Shown here: positions 43,821 to 52,538 of the stretch, one piece after another | Numbering within the stretch: the stretch's first letter is position 1 | How the letters are laid out: each line of letters starts with the position of its first letter | Assembly: GCF_004295685.1 (NCBI RefSeq) | Contig: NZ_AP019369.1 | Coordinates: 1-64,000 of the forward strand | Source of the DNA: Fluviispira sanaruensis | Lineage (GTDB): Bacteria; Bdellovibrionota_B; Oligoflexia; Silvanigrellales; Silvanigrellaceae | Length of the DNA stretch: 64,000 nt | Direction: 5' to 3' | Position numbers and translations under genes: made by a program | The notes under the pieces: generated by a model | Told to the model about the DNA's origin: nothing | What the model saw: the letters and a program-made list of their open reading frames with translations, nothing else | The model's database searches: none

Positions 43821-44570
43821 ATGGAAAATGACATCTTAGGATATGACCATGAAAATAAGGAATTCGGAATAGCAATTTGTTCAGCTATCCCTTGCGTTGG
43901 TGAATATTTTGCTTTCGGTGATGGATCCGCAGGTGTAATCGCGGCACAAGGATCCTGCAATCCTTACAATGGTTTAAAATCGATAAATTTTTTAAAAGAA
44001 GGATCTTCTCCAAGTGAAATTATCGCTAAATTAAAGGATTCGGATGAACTAATTCAAAAAAGACAAATTGCAATTATTTCAAATTGCGGGCTAATGACCT
44101 GTTTTACTGGAGAAAATCTAGGTAATGGTGTTAAAGGACACATTATTGGAAAAAACTTTATAGCGTGCGGAAATACTTTAGAAGATCTAAATACTTTAAA
44201 CATAATGAAAGATACATTTGAAAAATCAAATGAAAAATCTCTTTATTTAAAACTACTTCATGCTCTTAAAATGGGTGATTCAACAGAAGCAGATATCAGA
44301 GGCAGACAATCGGCCGGACTGCATGTGTATTCTATTAAAAATGATTATCCTATCATTAAAGTAAATATTGATGATGATATAAATCCAGTTAAAAGTTTAG
44401 AAGAAAAAGTTGCTAATTTTATTAGAAGTTTTTATCAAATTATTCCATTTTTTCCTCAAAGAGACGGAAAACAAATTTCACCTAAAACAAACAGTAAAGA
44501 AGAAAAAATATTTGCTGAATTCAAAAAAAATGTTCTGATAAGAAATTTTCAGTTTGAAAAAAACATCTGA
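43821..44570 (+). CDS. DUF1028 family protein, 5' end altered by transposon insertion
   Basis: The body ILGYDHENKEFGIAICSAIP, then GEYFAFGDGSAGVIAAQG, matches DUF1028 proteins, an Ntn-hydrolase-like family. The family normally starts about MTFSI. Here the first codons lie inside the right end of the Tn402-like element (which ends at 43833), and only four residues or so of the original start are lost. An ATG at 43821 within the transposon end could still start translation, without a visible ribosome-binding site. Possibly expressed weakly or dead. Confidence 0.75.
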   Translation: MENDILGYDHENKEFGIAICSAIPCVGEYFAFGDGSAGVIAAQGSCNPYNGLKSINFLKEGSSPSEIIAKLKDSDELIQKRQIAIISNCGLMTCFTGENLGNGVKGHIIGKNFIACGNTLEDLNTLNIMKDTFEKSNEKSLYLKLLHALKMGDSTEADIRGRQSAGLHVYSIKNDYPIIKVNIDDDINPVKSLEEKVANFIRSFYQIIPFFPQRDGKQISPKTNSKEEKIFAEFKKNVLIRNFQFEKNI

Positions 44571-44734
44571 CTTAAACTTACCTTCTAGTTTTGATCTTTT
44601 ACAAAATATAATCTACTAAAACTAAAGTTATTCAATATTATCAATGATAATTTTAAAAAATCGTTTTAAGGCGTTTTAAGCTCCCTTTTATCACAAAATG
44701 AAGAAAGACCTTTAAGAATTTAAAATTATTTTGT

Positions 44735-44763
44735 TTGACTAGACGTTTATAAACGTCTATATT
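44735..44763 (+). promoter_or_regulatory. Promoter with operator in the spacer, regulator copy B
   Basis: TTGACT (44735-44740), 17 bp, TATATT (44758-44763). The spacer is filled by the perfect 20-bp palindrome TAGACGTTTATAAACGTCTA (44740-44759). The upstream 100 bp resemble those of copy A at 5.1-5.23 kb. This is the textbook layout of an autorepressed promoter. Confidence 0.85.
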
Positions 44764-44782
44764 TATAAAATTGGAGGTGCTT

Positions 44783-45199
44783 ATGATAATTTCAGGAACT
44801 TATGGCGAAGAATCAAATATCTGGATCGCTTATATTAAAGAATTAAATTTTAATGTAGCGGCTTCTAATAAAGCAGAACTTTTTCAAAACATAAGAGAAT
44901 CAATTAAGCAATTAGATAAAAAGCAAAACTTTTTTGAAGTGAATGACAATGCAGATGCTTCAACATTTCAGATTAAATTTATAAATATGTCCTTATTTTC
45001 AGCATTTGTTTTTAAATCGTTAAGAAATAAGGAAAAAGTATCTCAATATAAGATTGCAGATAAACTCAATGTTTCAAGGACTTCATATTCCCAATACGAA
45101 GTCCCAACTATTGAGCCAACATTGACAAAATTTTTTGATATATTAAAAGCACTTGGATATGAAGTTGAGCTTAACATCAAAAAAATTAGACGTTTATAA
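44783..45199 (+). CDS. HicB-like/XRE solitary regulator, copy B
   Basis: A 138-residue paralogue of the regulator at 4646-5071: HicB-like N-terminus (SGTYGEESNIWIAYIKELNF) and C-terminal XRE domain (SQYKIADKLNVSRTSYSQYE). ATG 44783 is preceded by GGAGGT; an upstream in-frame TTG is rejected. No toxin gene adjoins. A perfect palindrome lies between its -35 and -10, and a near copy (45187-45206) overlaps its stop codon. It probably represses itself and, given the matching site, the copy A promoter. Confidence 0.78.
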   Translation: MIISGTYGEESNIWIAYIKELNFNVAASNKAELFQNIRESIKQLDKKQNFFEVNDNADASTFQIKFINMSLFSAFVFKSLRNKEKVSQYKIADKLNVSRTSYSQYEVPTIEPTLTKFFDILKALGYEVELNIKKIRRL

Positions 45200-45206
45200 A
45201 CATCTA
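45187..45206. promoter_or_regulatory. 3'-end operator-like palindrome of copy B
   Basis: TAGACGTTTATAAACATCTA overlaps the last codons and stop. It differs from the perfect promoter palindrome at one position. The equivalent site at copy A is at 4649-4668. Confidence 0.7.
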
Positions 45207-45245
45207 AAAATTTAATTAAAGCGGTATCTTTGTGTCTAATCTTTA

Positions 45246-45415
45246 CCTGTAGCGGCTCGCGAACAGGCGAGGGTCGGGATCACAATCAAAGACAAATTGG
45301 GCTCATATTAAATGCGAATATAAAATCCCTCAGGCTCACTTTAAATGCGACTGGGCTCATTCGCAATGCATGCGGGATCGCAATCATAAACATAGGCTCA
45401 CATTAAATGCGATTA
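45246..45415 (+). repeat. Dispersed repeat E, copy E2
   Basis: Same organisation as E1: GGGTCGGGATCACAATC, then three GGCTCA-type motifs each ending AAATGCGA. It is nearly identical to E3 over its last 140 bp. It begins with CGGCTCGCGAACAGGCGAG, a small hairpin. It sits between regulator copy B and the transposon ATPase gene. Confidence 0.85.
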
Positions 45416-45439
45416 AAAAAATGTTTTGAAAACATGCTT

Positions 45440-46423
45440 TTATCTGGTTGCTCCGATTGCAATTCCAAGTTGGGTAAGCTCATCATCTATTTCATGAGCC
45501 CTTCCCGCTGGCAATCTTCCCTTCTGATAATCTTTAATTTCAGAAACGGATACTCCAATGCTCTCTGATAAGCGTCCAATTGGATAACCTTGGCGAGTTA
45601 AACGGGATTCTAGAGAATCAAAATTCTTTCCAATAACATCACAAACCGTACTTTCTGAAATAGGTTTTTCAGCAGTTAAATATCCCTCTGACAAAACCCT
45701 CCAAGTGTAGCATTCCATTTCTAATGGGGTTTTAAGCTTTGAGATAATGGTCTTTCTCGCTCCTGGAGTAAAAATGTCAGAGACTTTAACATTTGACTCA
45801 AGGCAAGAAGAAAGCATCCAATCAAAAAACTTTTCCTCGCAACCATCAATCCCTTTCATGATGACATGCTGGGTCCGCATCCCTATTTCTTGCATAGATG
45901 CCCTGTGGAGTTCAAATTTCAATCGTGGATGTCCTACAAGGACAATGGCAAGCCTTCCTCCAGCTTTTGAAATAAGTTCCATTAAGCGTTTGAGTTCAAT
46001 AAGGGTTTGCATTGGTAAATCATGGGCTTCATCGATGAATATAGCCACTGGTACATTACGTCTTGTTATCAACTTTTGTATTTGCCTCATTCGCAGCTCA
46101 GTACGTTTATGGAGGGTGATAGTTTCTTCATCTGCAAGATCTGCTACCATAGCATCAATTAAAGTATTTAAATTAACCTTATTTTTATCAATCGAGAGGC
46201 TAGATACAACAAGAATATTCCCCTCTTTTTCTAAATCGATCATTATTTTATGCAGTGAGCTTGTTTTTCCCACCCCAATTGGACCGGTTAAGGCAATAAG
46301 ATCGCCCGAAGGCATATATTTTTTAAGATCTTCAAACATTGGCCCATAGCTTTCATCCACAAAATATCCTGCATTTTTCAGTTCTTTTGTTAGGCCGTAA
46401 TACTGCATCATTTCAATTATCAT
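45440..46423 (-). CDS. AAA ATPase of a Tn7/Tn552-like transposon (TnsC/TniB-like)
   Basis: A 327-residue AAA+ protein: Walker A GPIGVGKTSS and Walker B VAIFIDEAHDL, then an ExeA/TnsC-like body. The C-terminus has an extra helix-turn-helix-like segment (IGRLSESIGVSVSEIKDYQKG). It starts 10 bp downstream of the transposase gene and serves as its target-binding regulator. It is distant from the TniB at 35.7 kb. Confidence 0.85.
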   Translation of the reverse strand: MIIEMMQYYGLTKELKNAGYFVDESYGPMFEDLKKYMPSGDLIALTGPIGVGKTSSLHKIMIDLEKEGNILVVSSLSIDKNKVNLNTLIDAMVADLADEETITLHKRTELRMRQIQKLITRRNVPVAIFIDEAHDLPMQTLIELKRLMELISKAGGRLAIVLVGHPRLKFELHRASMQEIGMRTQHVIMKGIDGCEEKFFDWMLSSCLESNVKVSDIFTPGARKTIISKLKTPLEMECYTWRVLSEGYLTAEKPISESTVCDVIGKNFDSLESRLTRQGYPIGRLSESIGVSVSEIKDYQKGRLPAGRAHEIDDELTQLGIAIGATR

Positions 46424-46433
46424 TTTTATATCC

Positions 46434-48086
46434 TCATGAACTTGCTTGCCTTAGATTTAGCTCCTGTTGAATCCATTCCAAGATTTTGTCTTTTTCCAAG
46501 GTCTTTGACAAGAAGCTATGAAGATCATTTAATTTTTCCTGTGGTAATTTCCCCAAAGGAATACCTATGGTATGCGCAATGAACTTTCTTGCGGCATATT
46601 CTGAAGGGAAACGTATTTCATAAAATGGGTCAGGATCGGCAAAGGGGCGCATACGGATAGTGTCTGAAGGGAAACTTTTCGTTTCATTATTTGGGCGAAG
46701 ATGGATTGTATCCATAGTTTCCCTTGGTATAGATAGCTCATTTGCTATCTTTTCTATTTTATCAATTCTTTTTTCGGCTTCCGTTTTCTTATATGATCTA
46801 TATTTATTTAATTGTAAAGGAGCCCCTGTTTGTTGGAAGGGACCATATTTTGCTCCTTCAAACTCTATGAAAATATCACTTTCAAACATTCCATTCCAAA
46901 CAATTACAGTTTTACCCATAAACTCATGGTCAACAGAATAAACAACACCATCAAGGGAAATAGTACAATCAGAATTTACAGTCCTCTCAACAGGCTCTCT
47001 AACGAGAGAAGAAAAGCGTTCCCATGTACACATTTGGCGAATACCTTCTTCTGGAATATTTTTAATCCAGTCCTCAATGCGTGTACATTCCTGACTTCTA
47101 TGAGGCATCTGTGAATAGCGAATTAAAAATGGAAAAAGCCATTTGTTTGCTTCTTTTTCATCTTTTGGTTTGTGGAAATGGTATAAAGTTTCATGAAGTT
47201 CTTTGACTGTTCGGAATGGCCTTTCAACTTTTCCTTTAGATCTGGCGGTAACCCTTCTGCCATCCGTGTTTCGAGGCATATGACATCTCATTTCAACACC
47301 TAGGTTTTGCATCGCACGTTGAAAAACCGCACTTTTTGCAATTGGTCCATTGTCCATATAGATAATTTTTGGAATACCTTGAAAAGGAAAATTATCATTT
47401 TCTTTTTTTGACATAGCGTTAAAAAGAAACATTAATGCGGCAATAACATCTTCTCCATATACGACATGATATTCTTGATAGGAAACACCACTTCTGTCAT
47501 CAACTACGCTATAAAGCATTAATATTGCCTTGCCATGCTTTGGATCTACCCAATCTGGCATTATGTCTAAGTATTTAAGGTCGGATTGGCTTAAATCGAA
47601 TTGCCAGCATTCATTTGAGTGTTTGGCTTGGAATCTCGTTACAGGCTTCTGAAGATCAAGTCCTGTTTTATCTAACCCCAATTGGGCAAGAAACCTGTTC
47701 ACAGTCGCTTTTTTTAATAAGCCTTTTGAAATTTTTATCGTTTCATTACCGTGCTGGATCCCTGATTCTAAAAGTAAGATTGCAGATGCTGTCGATACAT
47801 TTCTTTCCTTTTTATTAGTATTCCTGATTTTTACGGCAGCAATGATTTCACAATATTTAAGCATTTCCTCTTTATCAATGTTGCGAGGAGTTCCCCTATC
47901 TTTTCGGTTTACTGAATTTGGGCGTGAAGATCGGGAAAGCTGGCGATATATTGTACTCGGAGTTACTCCATATAATTTAGCCATTTCTTCTATAAATGCG
48001 CTTCTCCCTGGGGACTTTAAAGGAAGGCTGTCAAGGTGTTTCCGTAGGTTGATTATGGCTTCTTGAGGGATTGGTTTCCGGTTCAT
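46434..48086 (-). CDS. DDE transposase of the second transposon
   Basis: A 550-residue integrase-fold transposase. An N-terminal helix-turn-helix (AKLYGVTPSTIYRQLSR) precedes catalytic D at about 163 (WQFDLSQSD), D at about 244 (IYMDNGP) and E at about 286 (GKVERPFRTVKE). A Mu-type C-terminal beta domain follows. It overlaps the resolvase stop by 4 bp (ATGA). No TniQ-like gene accompanies it, unlike the Tn402-like element. Confidence 0.88.
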   Translation of the reverse strand: MNRKPIPQEAIINLRKHLDSLPLKSPGRSAFIEEMAKLYGVTPSTIYRQLSRSSRPNSVNRKDRGTPRNIDKEEMLKYCEIIAAVKIRNTNKKERNVSTASAILLLESGIQHGNETIKISKGLLKKATVNRFLAQLGLDKTGLDLQKPVTRFQAKHSNECWQFDLSQSDLKYLDIMPDWVDPKHGKAILMLYSVVDDRSGVSYQEYHVVYGEDVIAALMFLFNAMSKKENDNFPFQGIPKIIYMDNGPIAKSAVFQRAMQNLGVEMRCHMPRNTDGRRVTARSKGKVERPFRTVKELHETLYHFHKPKDEKEANKWLFPFLIRYSQMPHRSQECTRIEDWIKNIPEEGIRQMCTWERFSSLVREPVERTVNSDCTISLDGVVYSVDHEFMGKTVIVWNGMFESDIFIEFEGAKYGPFQQTGAPLQLNKYRSYKKTEAEKRIDKIEKIANELSIPRETMDTIHLRPNNETKSFPSDTIRMRPFADPDPFYEIRFPSEYAARKFIAHTIGIPLGKLPQEKLNDLHSFLSKTLEKDKILEWIQQELNLRQASS

Positions 48087-48694
48087 GAAAGCCCCGCTAA
48101 ATTTTTATTTGAAGCTTTAAAAAAATGATTATTTTTTATTATATCATAATAAGTGCTTCTCGATATGCGGAATTTTTTACATAGATCGCTTACTGTCCTC
48201 TCTCCTTTACGAGACTCAATCATTAGTGAGTTAACATCAAGCTCTCCTAAGGCTTTGGGTCGACCTCTGCCTTTCATTTTTCCTTGAGCTTTTGCAATCG
48301 CAACGCCTTCTCTCACCCTTTCGCAAATGATATCCCTTTCTAATTGGGCAAATACCGCCATAATTCCAACCATAGCTTGGCTAAAATGATCGTCTTTTGT
48401 AGAATCAATAGCTGGTTCAGAAAGGGATCTGTATGCAATTTTCCTTTGGGTAAGTTCTTCAAGAGTCTTCATGATTCCAGAAAGTGTTCTTCCTAATCTA
48501 TCGAGTCGATAAACAAGCAGAGTATCGCCTTTTTGCAACTTAGCTAAAAGTAATTTGAGCTGCGGCCTTTCCATGCTCTTACCTGTAGCAACTTCCGAAA
48601 TAACTTCGTGAACACCTGCTGCTTCCAGAGCATGGATTTGGAGGGACAGGTTTTGATCAGAAGTTGAAATACGGGCGTAACCATAAATCCTCAT
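48083..48694 (-). CDS. Serine resolvase of the second transposon
   Basis: A 203-residue resolvase/invertase: catalytic serine in ARISTSDQNLSL, LVYRLDRLGRT, AVFAQLERDIICERVREG, and a C-terminal helix-turn-helix (VSDLCKKFRISRSTYYDI). ATG 48694 follows GAGGG; a longer upstream frame is less likely. The first 73 codons and the upstream 103 bp are identical to the truncated copy at 33536-33857. It is translationally coupled to the transposase. Confidence 0.88.
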   Translation of the reverse strand: MRIYGYARISTSDQNLSLQIHALEAAGVHEVISEVATGKSMERPQLKLLLAKLQKGDTLLVYRLDRLGRTLSGIMKTLEELTQRKIAYRSLSEPAIDSTKDDHFSQAMVGIMAVFAQLERDIICERVREGVAIAKAQGKMKGRGRPKALGELDVNSLMIESRKGERTVSDLCKKFRISRSTYYDIIKNNHFFKASNKNLAGLS

Positions 48695-48943
48695 TTTTGC
48701 CCTCATTTTTTGGACAGGGTTTTTCGGACATAAAAAGTCTAGTAAATTCAGGGTATGAAAACAAGTACTCTTGATTGTAGTCAAAGATACTTCTTTGCAC
48801 GATTTTCCAAAATATAATTTTCTTTGATATTATGAATACATTAGACGCAAATTTTAGATAAAATAGTTACTCACTTAATTAATATTATAATTATACCATC
48901 TATTTTTAAATTTGAAATTAGTTAACACGATATTAGATATAAA

Positions 48944-49594
48944 TTAACTTTCATGAATTTTAAGCATTTTACTAGACTCAGTATAATCTTCATATTCGAT
49001 CTCTTTTTTTTCAGAAGCAATTTTTATTTTCTTTACAATATCAGCAATTCTCCAAAGAGTATTTAATAATTTTTCAACTTTAACTTCACTTTCAATAATT
49101 TTACCGTTAAAACAACTTATAGCAATGGAAAGAGCATTGTTGATTTCATGATTATATGTCGTAATTACAGCGTTCAAAGATGCAATTTCTTTTAATTTTG
49201 CCATTTCATTAGATAACTCTGTAATTTTTAAGTGGATAGAAATTCTTGACATAGCTATATCTAAATTTATTGGTTTTGTAATATAATCATTAGCTCCATT
49301 TTGGAGGCAATCAATAATATCTGAGGTTTCTGATTTAGAAGTAATCATAATAACAGGTAGCTCTATCGGATTAAACTTTATACGGATTTTTTTAAGAACT
49401 TCTGAGCCTAAGATTCCAGGCATGATTATATCCATTAGAATAATACTGATTTTAGTTTGAGAAATAAGTTCAAGGCATTCCTCTCCACTCTTTGCTTCAA
49501 TCAGTGAATAACCTCCCTTTAACTTAAGGCCTTTAACTAAAATGCTGCGTTCAAAATCACAATCATCGATAATAAGAATTGTTTTATCACTCAT
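48944..49594 (-). CDS. Response regulator with a kinase-like dimerisation helix and no ATPase domain
   Basis: A 216-residue protein. The receiver domain has acidic pocket DD at 10-11, phosphoacceptor D55 (ILMDIIMPG), T/S at 86 and K107 (YITKPIN). After a coiled linker, residues 141-160 (NAVITTYNHEINNALSIAIS) look like a histidine-kinase H-box with H149, but no catalytic ATPase domain follows. It overlaps the hybrid kinase gene by 8 bp. It may receive phosphate from that kinase or regulate it through dimerisation. Confidence 0.85.
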   Translation of the reverse strand: MSDKTILIIDDCDFERSILVKGLKLKGGYSLIEAKSGEECLELISQTKISIILMDIIMPGILGSEVLKKIRIKFNPIELPVIMITSKSETSDIIDCLQNGANDYITKPINLDIAMSRISIHLKITELSNEMAKLKEIASLNAVITTYNHEINNALSIAISCFNGKIIESEVKVEKLLNTLWRIADIVKKIKIASEKKEIEYEDYTESSKMLKIHES

Positions 49595-51632
49595 ATATAT
49601 CTTCTTTATTTATGAGTTCTCTAAGCTCATATTTAAGTATCGAAATTTTAGAACTCAACTCTTGAAATATTTCCATTGAATTATCGATGCTTTTATCATG
49701 ACCCATTTTCTCCAGTTTCTTAGCGAGTGAAATTGCAGATTCTGCAAAAAAATTAGAAAGTGCGCCTACTAACGTATGGGCTGCGATCTCAAGTGCATAA
49801 GGATCTTTATTTTGCAGAGAAGTCTCGACAGCGGAAACAAGTTTAGGAATTGCAATCAAAAAATCCATTATAACTGTTGTTGAAAAATCTTCCATACCTA
49901 AGTAATTCCCTAAAAACGCTTTTTTATTAAATGACGTTGGGGTTGATTTTATTTCAGTCAATTTGGTGTTTTCAATCTCAAGTGGAGTTTGATTTGATGT
50001 GCATCTATTTATAATATCTATTAATGAAGGCATAGTTATGGGCTTACCTAAAAAGCCATTCATTCCACTCGCAAAACACTGTTCAATATCTTCTTTCATT
50101 GCACTAGCTGTAAGTGCAATAATTCTAGGAATTTTTGAATCTTTATATTTTAATAGAATTTCTTTTGTAGCTTCAAACCCATCCATTTCTGGCATATGAC
50201 AATCCATCAAAATCAAATCATAGGAATTGTGCTCCAAACTTTCTAAAACTTCTTTACCATTATTTACTATAGCAGCTTGATATCCAAGTTTAGCTAGAAA
50301 ACCAGAAACAACAAGTTGATTGGTATGGTTATCTTCTGCAATTAATATACTTAAGGGGAGTTTTAAGCCCATTTTGGGATCAAATATAGGAGTAGGGTTT
50401 TCACTTAAATCAATTTGCGAAGCATTTCCTTCTTCAGCAATAAATGTAAACGAAAATGTTGAACCTTTACCAACACTGCTTTCAACCCAAATTGTTCCAC
50501 CCATTTTTTCACATAACCTTTTGCTTATTGCTAAACCTAATCCAGATCCACCATACTTACGAGTCGTTGATGCATCCGCCTGTGAAAAAGAAACAAAGAG
50601 TTTATTTATTACATCTTCAGAAATGCCAATTCCAGAGTCTCTTACTGACAAGGAAATTTTCCACTTTTTTACATCAATTAAAATAGCTTGTGATAAAATT
50701 TCTATATTCCCCTTTGCAGTAAATTTGAGCGCATTAGAAACAAGATTCATTAGGATTTGTCGAATACGCATTCTGTCACCAATTAAGACTAATGGAATTG
50801 AGGAATTATGTTGATAAGAAAGTGTAATTCCTTTTTCAGAAGCCTTAACATTAAGAAGTTCTACTATTTCTTTCACTAAGGATTGTAAGGAAAATGGGTT
50901 TATTTCGAGTTCGACTTTATCCACTTCAAGCTTTGAAAAATCGAGTATATCATTAATAAGATCAAGTAATGAATTGCTGCAATTTTGTATGATTTTTAAC
51001 TTATCAATATTAGCTGGTTTGACTAAGGCATCTAAGAGTAAATTCGTCATACCAATAATTCCATTCATCGGAGTACGAATTTCATGGCTTATGTTTGCAA
51101 AAAAGGCTGATTTTGTTTTTATAGCATTCTCTGCATTTGCTGTTGAAAGTCTGAGTTCAAGTTGGCTAATGACTTGCCTTGCAAGAGCTTGCAGGGCTTT
51201 AATTTGTTCTAAAGTTAAGTCGCGTGGTATATTATCAATTACGCAAAGAGTACCAATGCGATGCCCTGATGAAGTTTGTAAGGGTGCACCTGCATAAAAC
51301 CTTACATTTGGAGCTCCTGTGGCTAGAGGATTATCATGAAAACGCTCATCTTTTAAAGAATCAGGAATAATAAAAACCTCTTCCTGTAAAATTGCATGTG
51401 AGCAAAAAGCAAGGTCCCTTGAAGTTTCAGAAGCATTAAGCCCTATTTTTGATTTAAACCATTGTCGATTTTTATCAACAAGTGAGATCAAAGCAATTGG
51501 AACTTTGCAAATATGAGAAGCAAGAAAAGTAAGATCATCAAAGTCTTGCTCAGGAATACTATCAAGAATACGGTAGTTTTCTAGTTTTACCAAACGTTCT
51601 TTTTCATCGCTTGGTAATGGGGCTATTTTCAC
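49587..51632 (-). CDS. Hybrid histidine kinase: GAF, HisKA, HATPase, receiver, HPt
   Basis: A 681-residue soluble kinase starting at GTG 51632 behind AAGGAG. The GAF sensor (about 5-160, around CSHAIL and FYAGAPL) is followed by the H-box SHEIRTPMNGIIGM (H about 184) and HATPase boxes (NLVSNALKFT, DSGIGI, GGSGLGLAISK). A receiver domain (LILMDCHMPEMDG) and a C-terminal HPt domain (AAHTLVGALSNFF) complete it. A full phosphorelay in one protein, coupled to the 216-residue regulator. No membrane segment, so it senses a cytoplasmic signal. It lies next to the second transposon. Confidence 0.92.
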   Translation of the reverse strand: MKIAPLPSDEKERLVKLENYRILDSIPEQDFDDLTFLASHICKVPIALISLVDKNRQWFKSKIGLNASETSRDLAFCSHAILQEEVFIIPDSLKDERFHDNPLATGAPNVRFYAGAPLQTSSGHRIGTLCVIDNIPRDLTLEQIKALQALARQVISQLELRLSTANAENAIKTKSAFFANISHEIRTPMNGIIGMTNLLLDALVKPANIDKLKIIQNCSNSLLDLINDILDFSKLEVDKVELEINPFSLQSLVKEIVELLNVKASEKGITLSYQHNSSIPLVLIGDRMRIRQILMNLVSNALKFTAKGNIEILSQAILIDVKKWKISLSVRDSGIGISEDVINKLFVSFSQADASTTRKYGGSGLGLAISKRLCEKMGGTIWVESSVGKGSTFSFTFIAEEGNASQIDLSENPTPIFDPKMGLKLPLSILIAEDNHTNQLVVSGFLAKLGYQAAIVNNGKEVLESLEHNSYDLILMDCHMPEMDGFEATKEILLKYKDSKIPRIIALTASAMKEDIEQCFASGMNGFLGKPITMPSLIDIINRCTSNQTPLEIENTKLTEIKSTPTSFNKKAFLGNYLGMEDFSTTVIMDFLIAIPKLVSAVETSLQNKDPYALEIAAHTLVGALSNFFAESAISLAKKLEKMGHDKSIDNSMEIFQELSSKISILKYELRELINKEDIYE

Positions 51633-51783
51633 AAGAGCTCCTTTTTGTTATTACTTTTTCCATATCGGTTTTCGGATGGTATTTTTAAATATTTATATTT
51701 TTTTATAAAAATCAGTTATATTTATGAATGTTATTTAAGGTTATGTAAAAATATTTATTTAAAATGTGGCTTATGATAGAATA

Positions 51784-52005
51784 TTAATAAATCTCCCAAT
51801 TTTTATATGCAACTGGATAATATGAAGTTTTAGGTACCAAATAATTGCTACAACTTAGTCGAAATACTCTTGCAATTACATCAACTTGTATATAGCGACC
51901 CTTAATTGGATCATAAAAAAGATTTACCTCTAAATTTTTATCAATTATTTCCTTACCACAACTAAAAGCTGTGTCGAAATTAATACATATTGGAAATTTA
52001 TTCAT
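51784..52005 (-). CDS. Small hypothetical protein
   Basis: A 73-residue open frame with weak ribosome-binding sequence upstream (AAAGAAAG). Composition is plausible for a real protein, with two cysteines and many aromatic residues. Unrecognised; may not be a gene. Confidence 0.35.
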   Translation of the reverse strand: MNKFPICINFDTAFSCGKEIIDKNLEVNLFYDPIKGRYIQVDVIARVFRLSCSNYLVPKTSYYPVAYKNWEIY

Positions 52006-52538
52006 TATAATCTTTCTTTGTGAATATAGTAAAAATATAATGCATTTACCAAAATCATTATAAATTATAAAATAAATAAATGATAGTTATTTTATAAATG
52101 TTTAATTAATCTTAAATTTTTATAAAATAACTGATGTATGAACATCTTTGTAAAAAATTAAATGACATTTTAAATTTTCTATGTACTTTCTGATTTAAGA
52201 ATAAAGCATTGGATATCTATACCAATAAAAGATCTTTCAATTTTATAATTTTTCATTCGCATGTAATTTAAGAACAGTCTGCTTTTGATTGTGATCCCGA
52301 TTATCAGATGGTCATGAAGCACTTCTGATATAATTTTATCTCAATTCTGATCGGTACCTCAAATTGAATAAATATAAAGAAAGATTTATACTTTATATTT
52401 TATTATTTAAAATTATAATATTATTCAAATTTATACTATAATTTTAGTTCTTATTATGATACAATATTATACTCAAGTAATTAAAATTATTTTATAACAT
52501 ATTGACAAATTAAATTCTAAAATATATTTTCCATTTTA
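52006..52538. other. AT-rich gene-free stretch
   Basis: About 530 bp without a supported gene. It contains the repeat-E fragment E4 at 52250-52305; otherwise only AT-rich sequence. Confidence 0.6.
52250..52305 (-). repeat. Fragment of dispersed repeat E, E4
   Basis: Minus strand reads GGGATCACAATCAAAAG, then AAATTACATGCGAATGAAAA, equal in order to one unit of repeat E. Only one unit remains and it is the most diverged copy. Confidence 0.65.

Larger units (their letters stand above)
33858..43833. mobile_element. Tn402/Tn5053-like transposon with chemoreceptor cargo
   Basis: A 9976-bp element. Left end TGTCATTTTCCAGAG at 33858; right end, read inward on the minus strand, TGTCATTTTCCATAG at 43833. 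Internal repeats CCAAAGAGGATGTCA occur at 33911-33925 and, inverted, at 43789-43803. It encodes TniA, TniB, TniQ and a resolvase, the module of Tn402/Tn5053 transposons, whose TGTCATTTT ends it shares. Cargo (two chemoreceptors, a chemoreceptor remnant and a solute-binding protein) lies between tniQ and the resolvase. Flanking pentamers differ (CTGGA left, TCTTA right), so the original target duplication is gone. The left flank is a resolvase gene and the right flank a DUF1028 gene. Confidence 0.88.
45231..48849. mobile_element. DDE/AAA/resolvase transposon, tentative ends
   Basis: Three minus-strand genes (resolvase, DDE transposase, AAA ATPase) form an operon. Inward reading gives TGTGTCTAAT at 45231 and TGCGTCTAAT at 48849 (minus strand), a 9 of 10 match in inverted orientation with TG starts as in Mu/Tn7-like ends. 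No target duplication was seen. Repeat E2 lies just inside the 45231 end and may hold transposase-binding sites. The boundaries are provisional. Confidence 0.55.
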
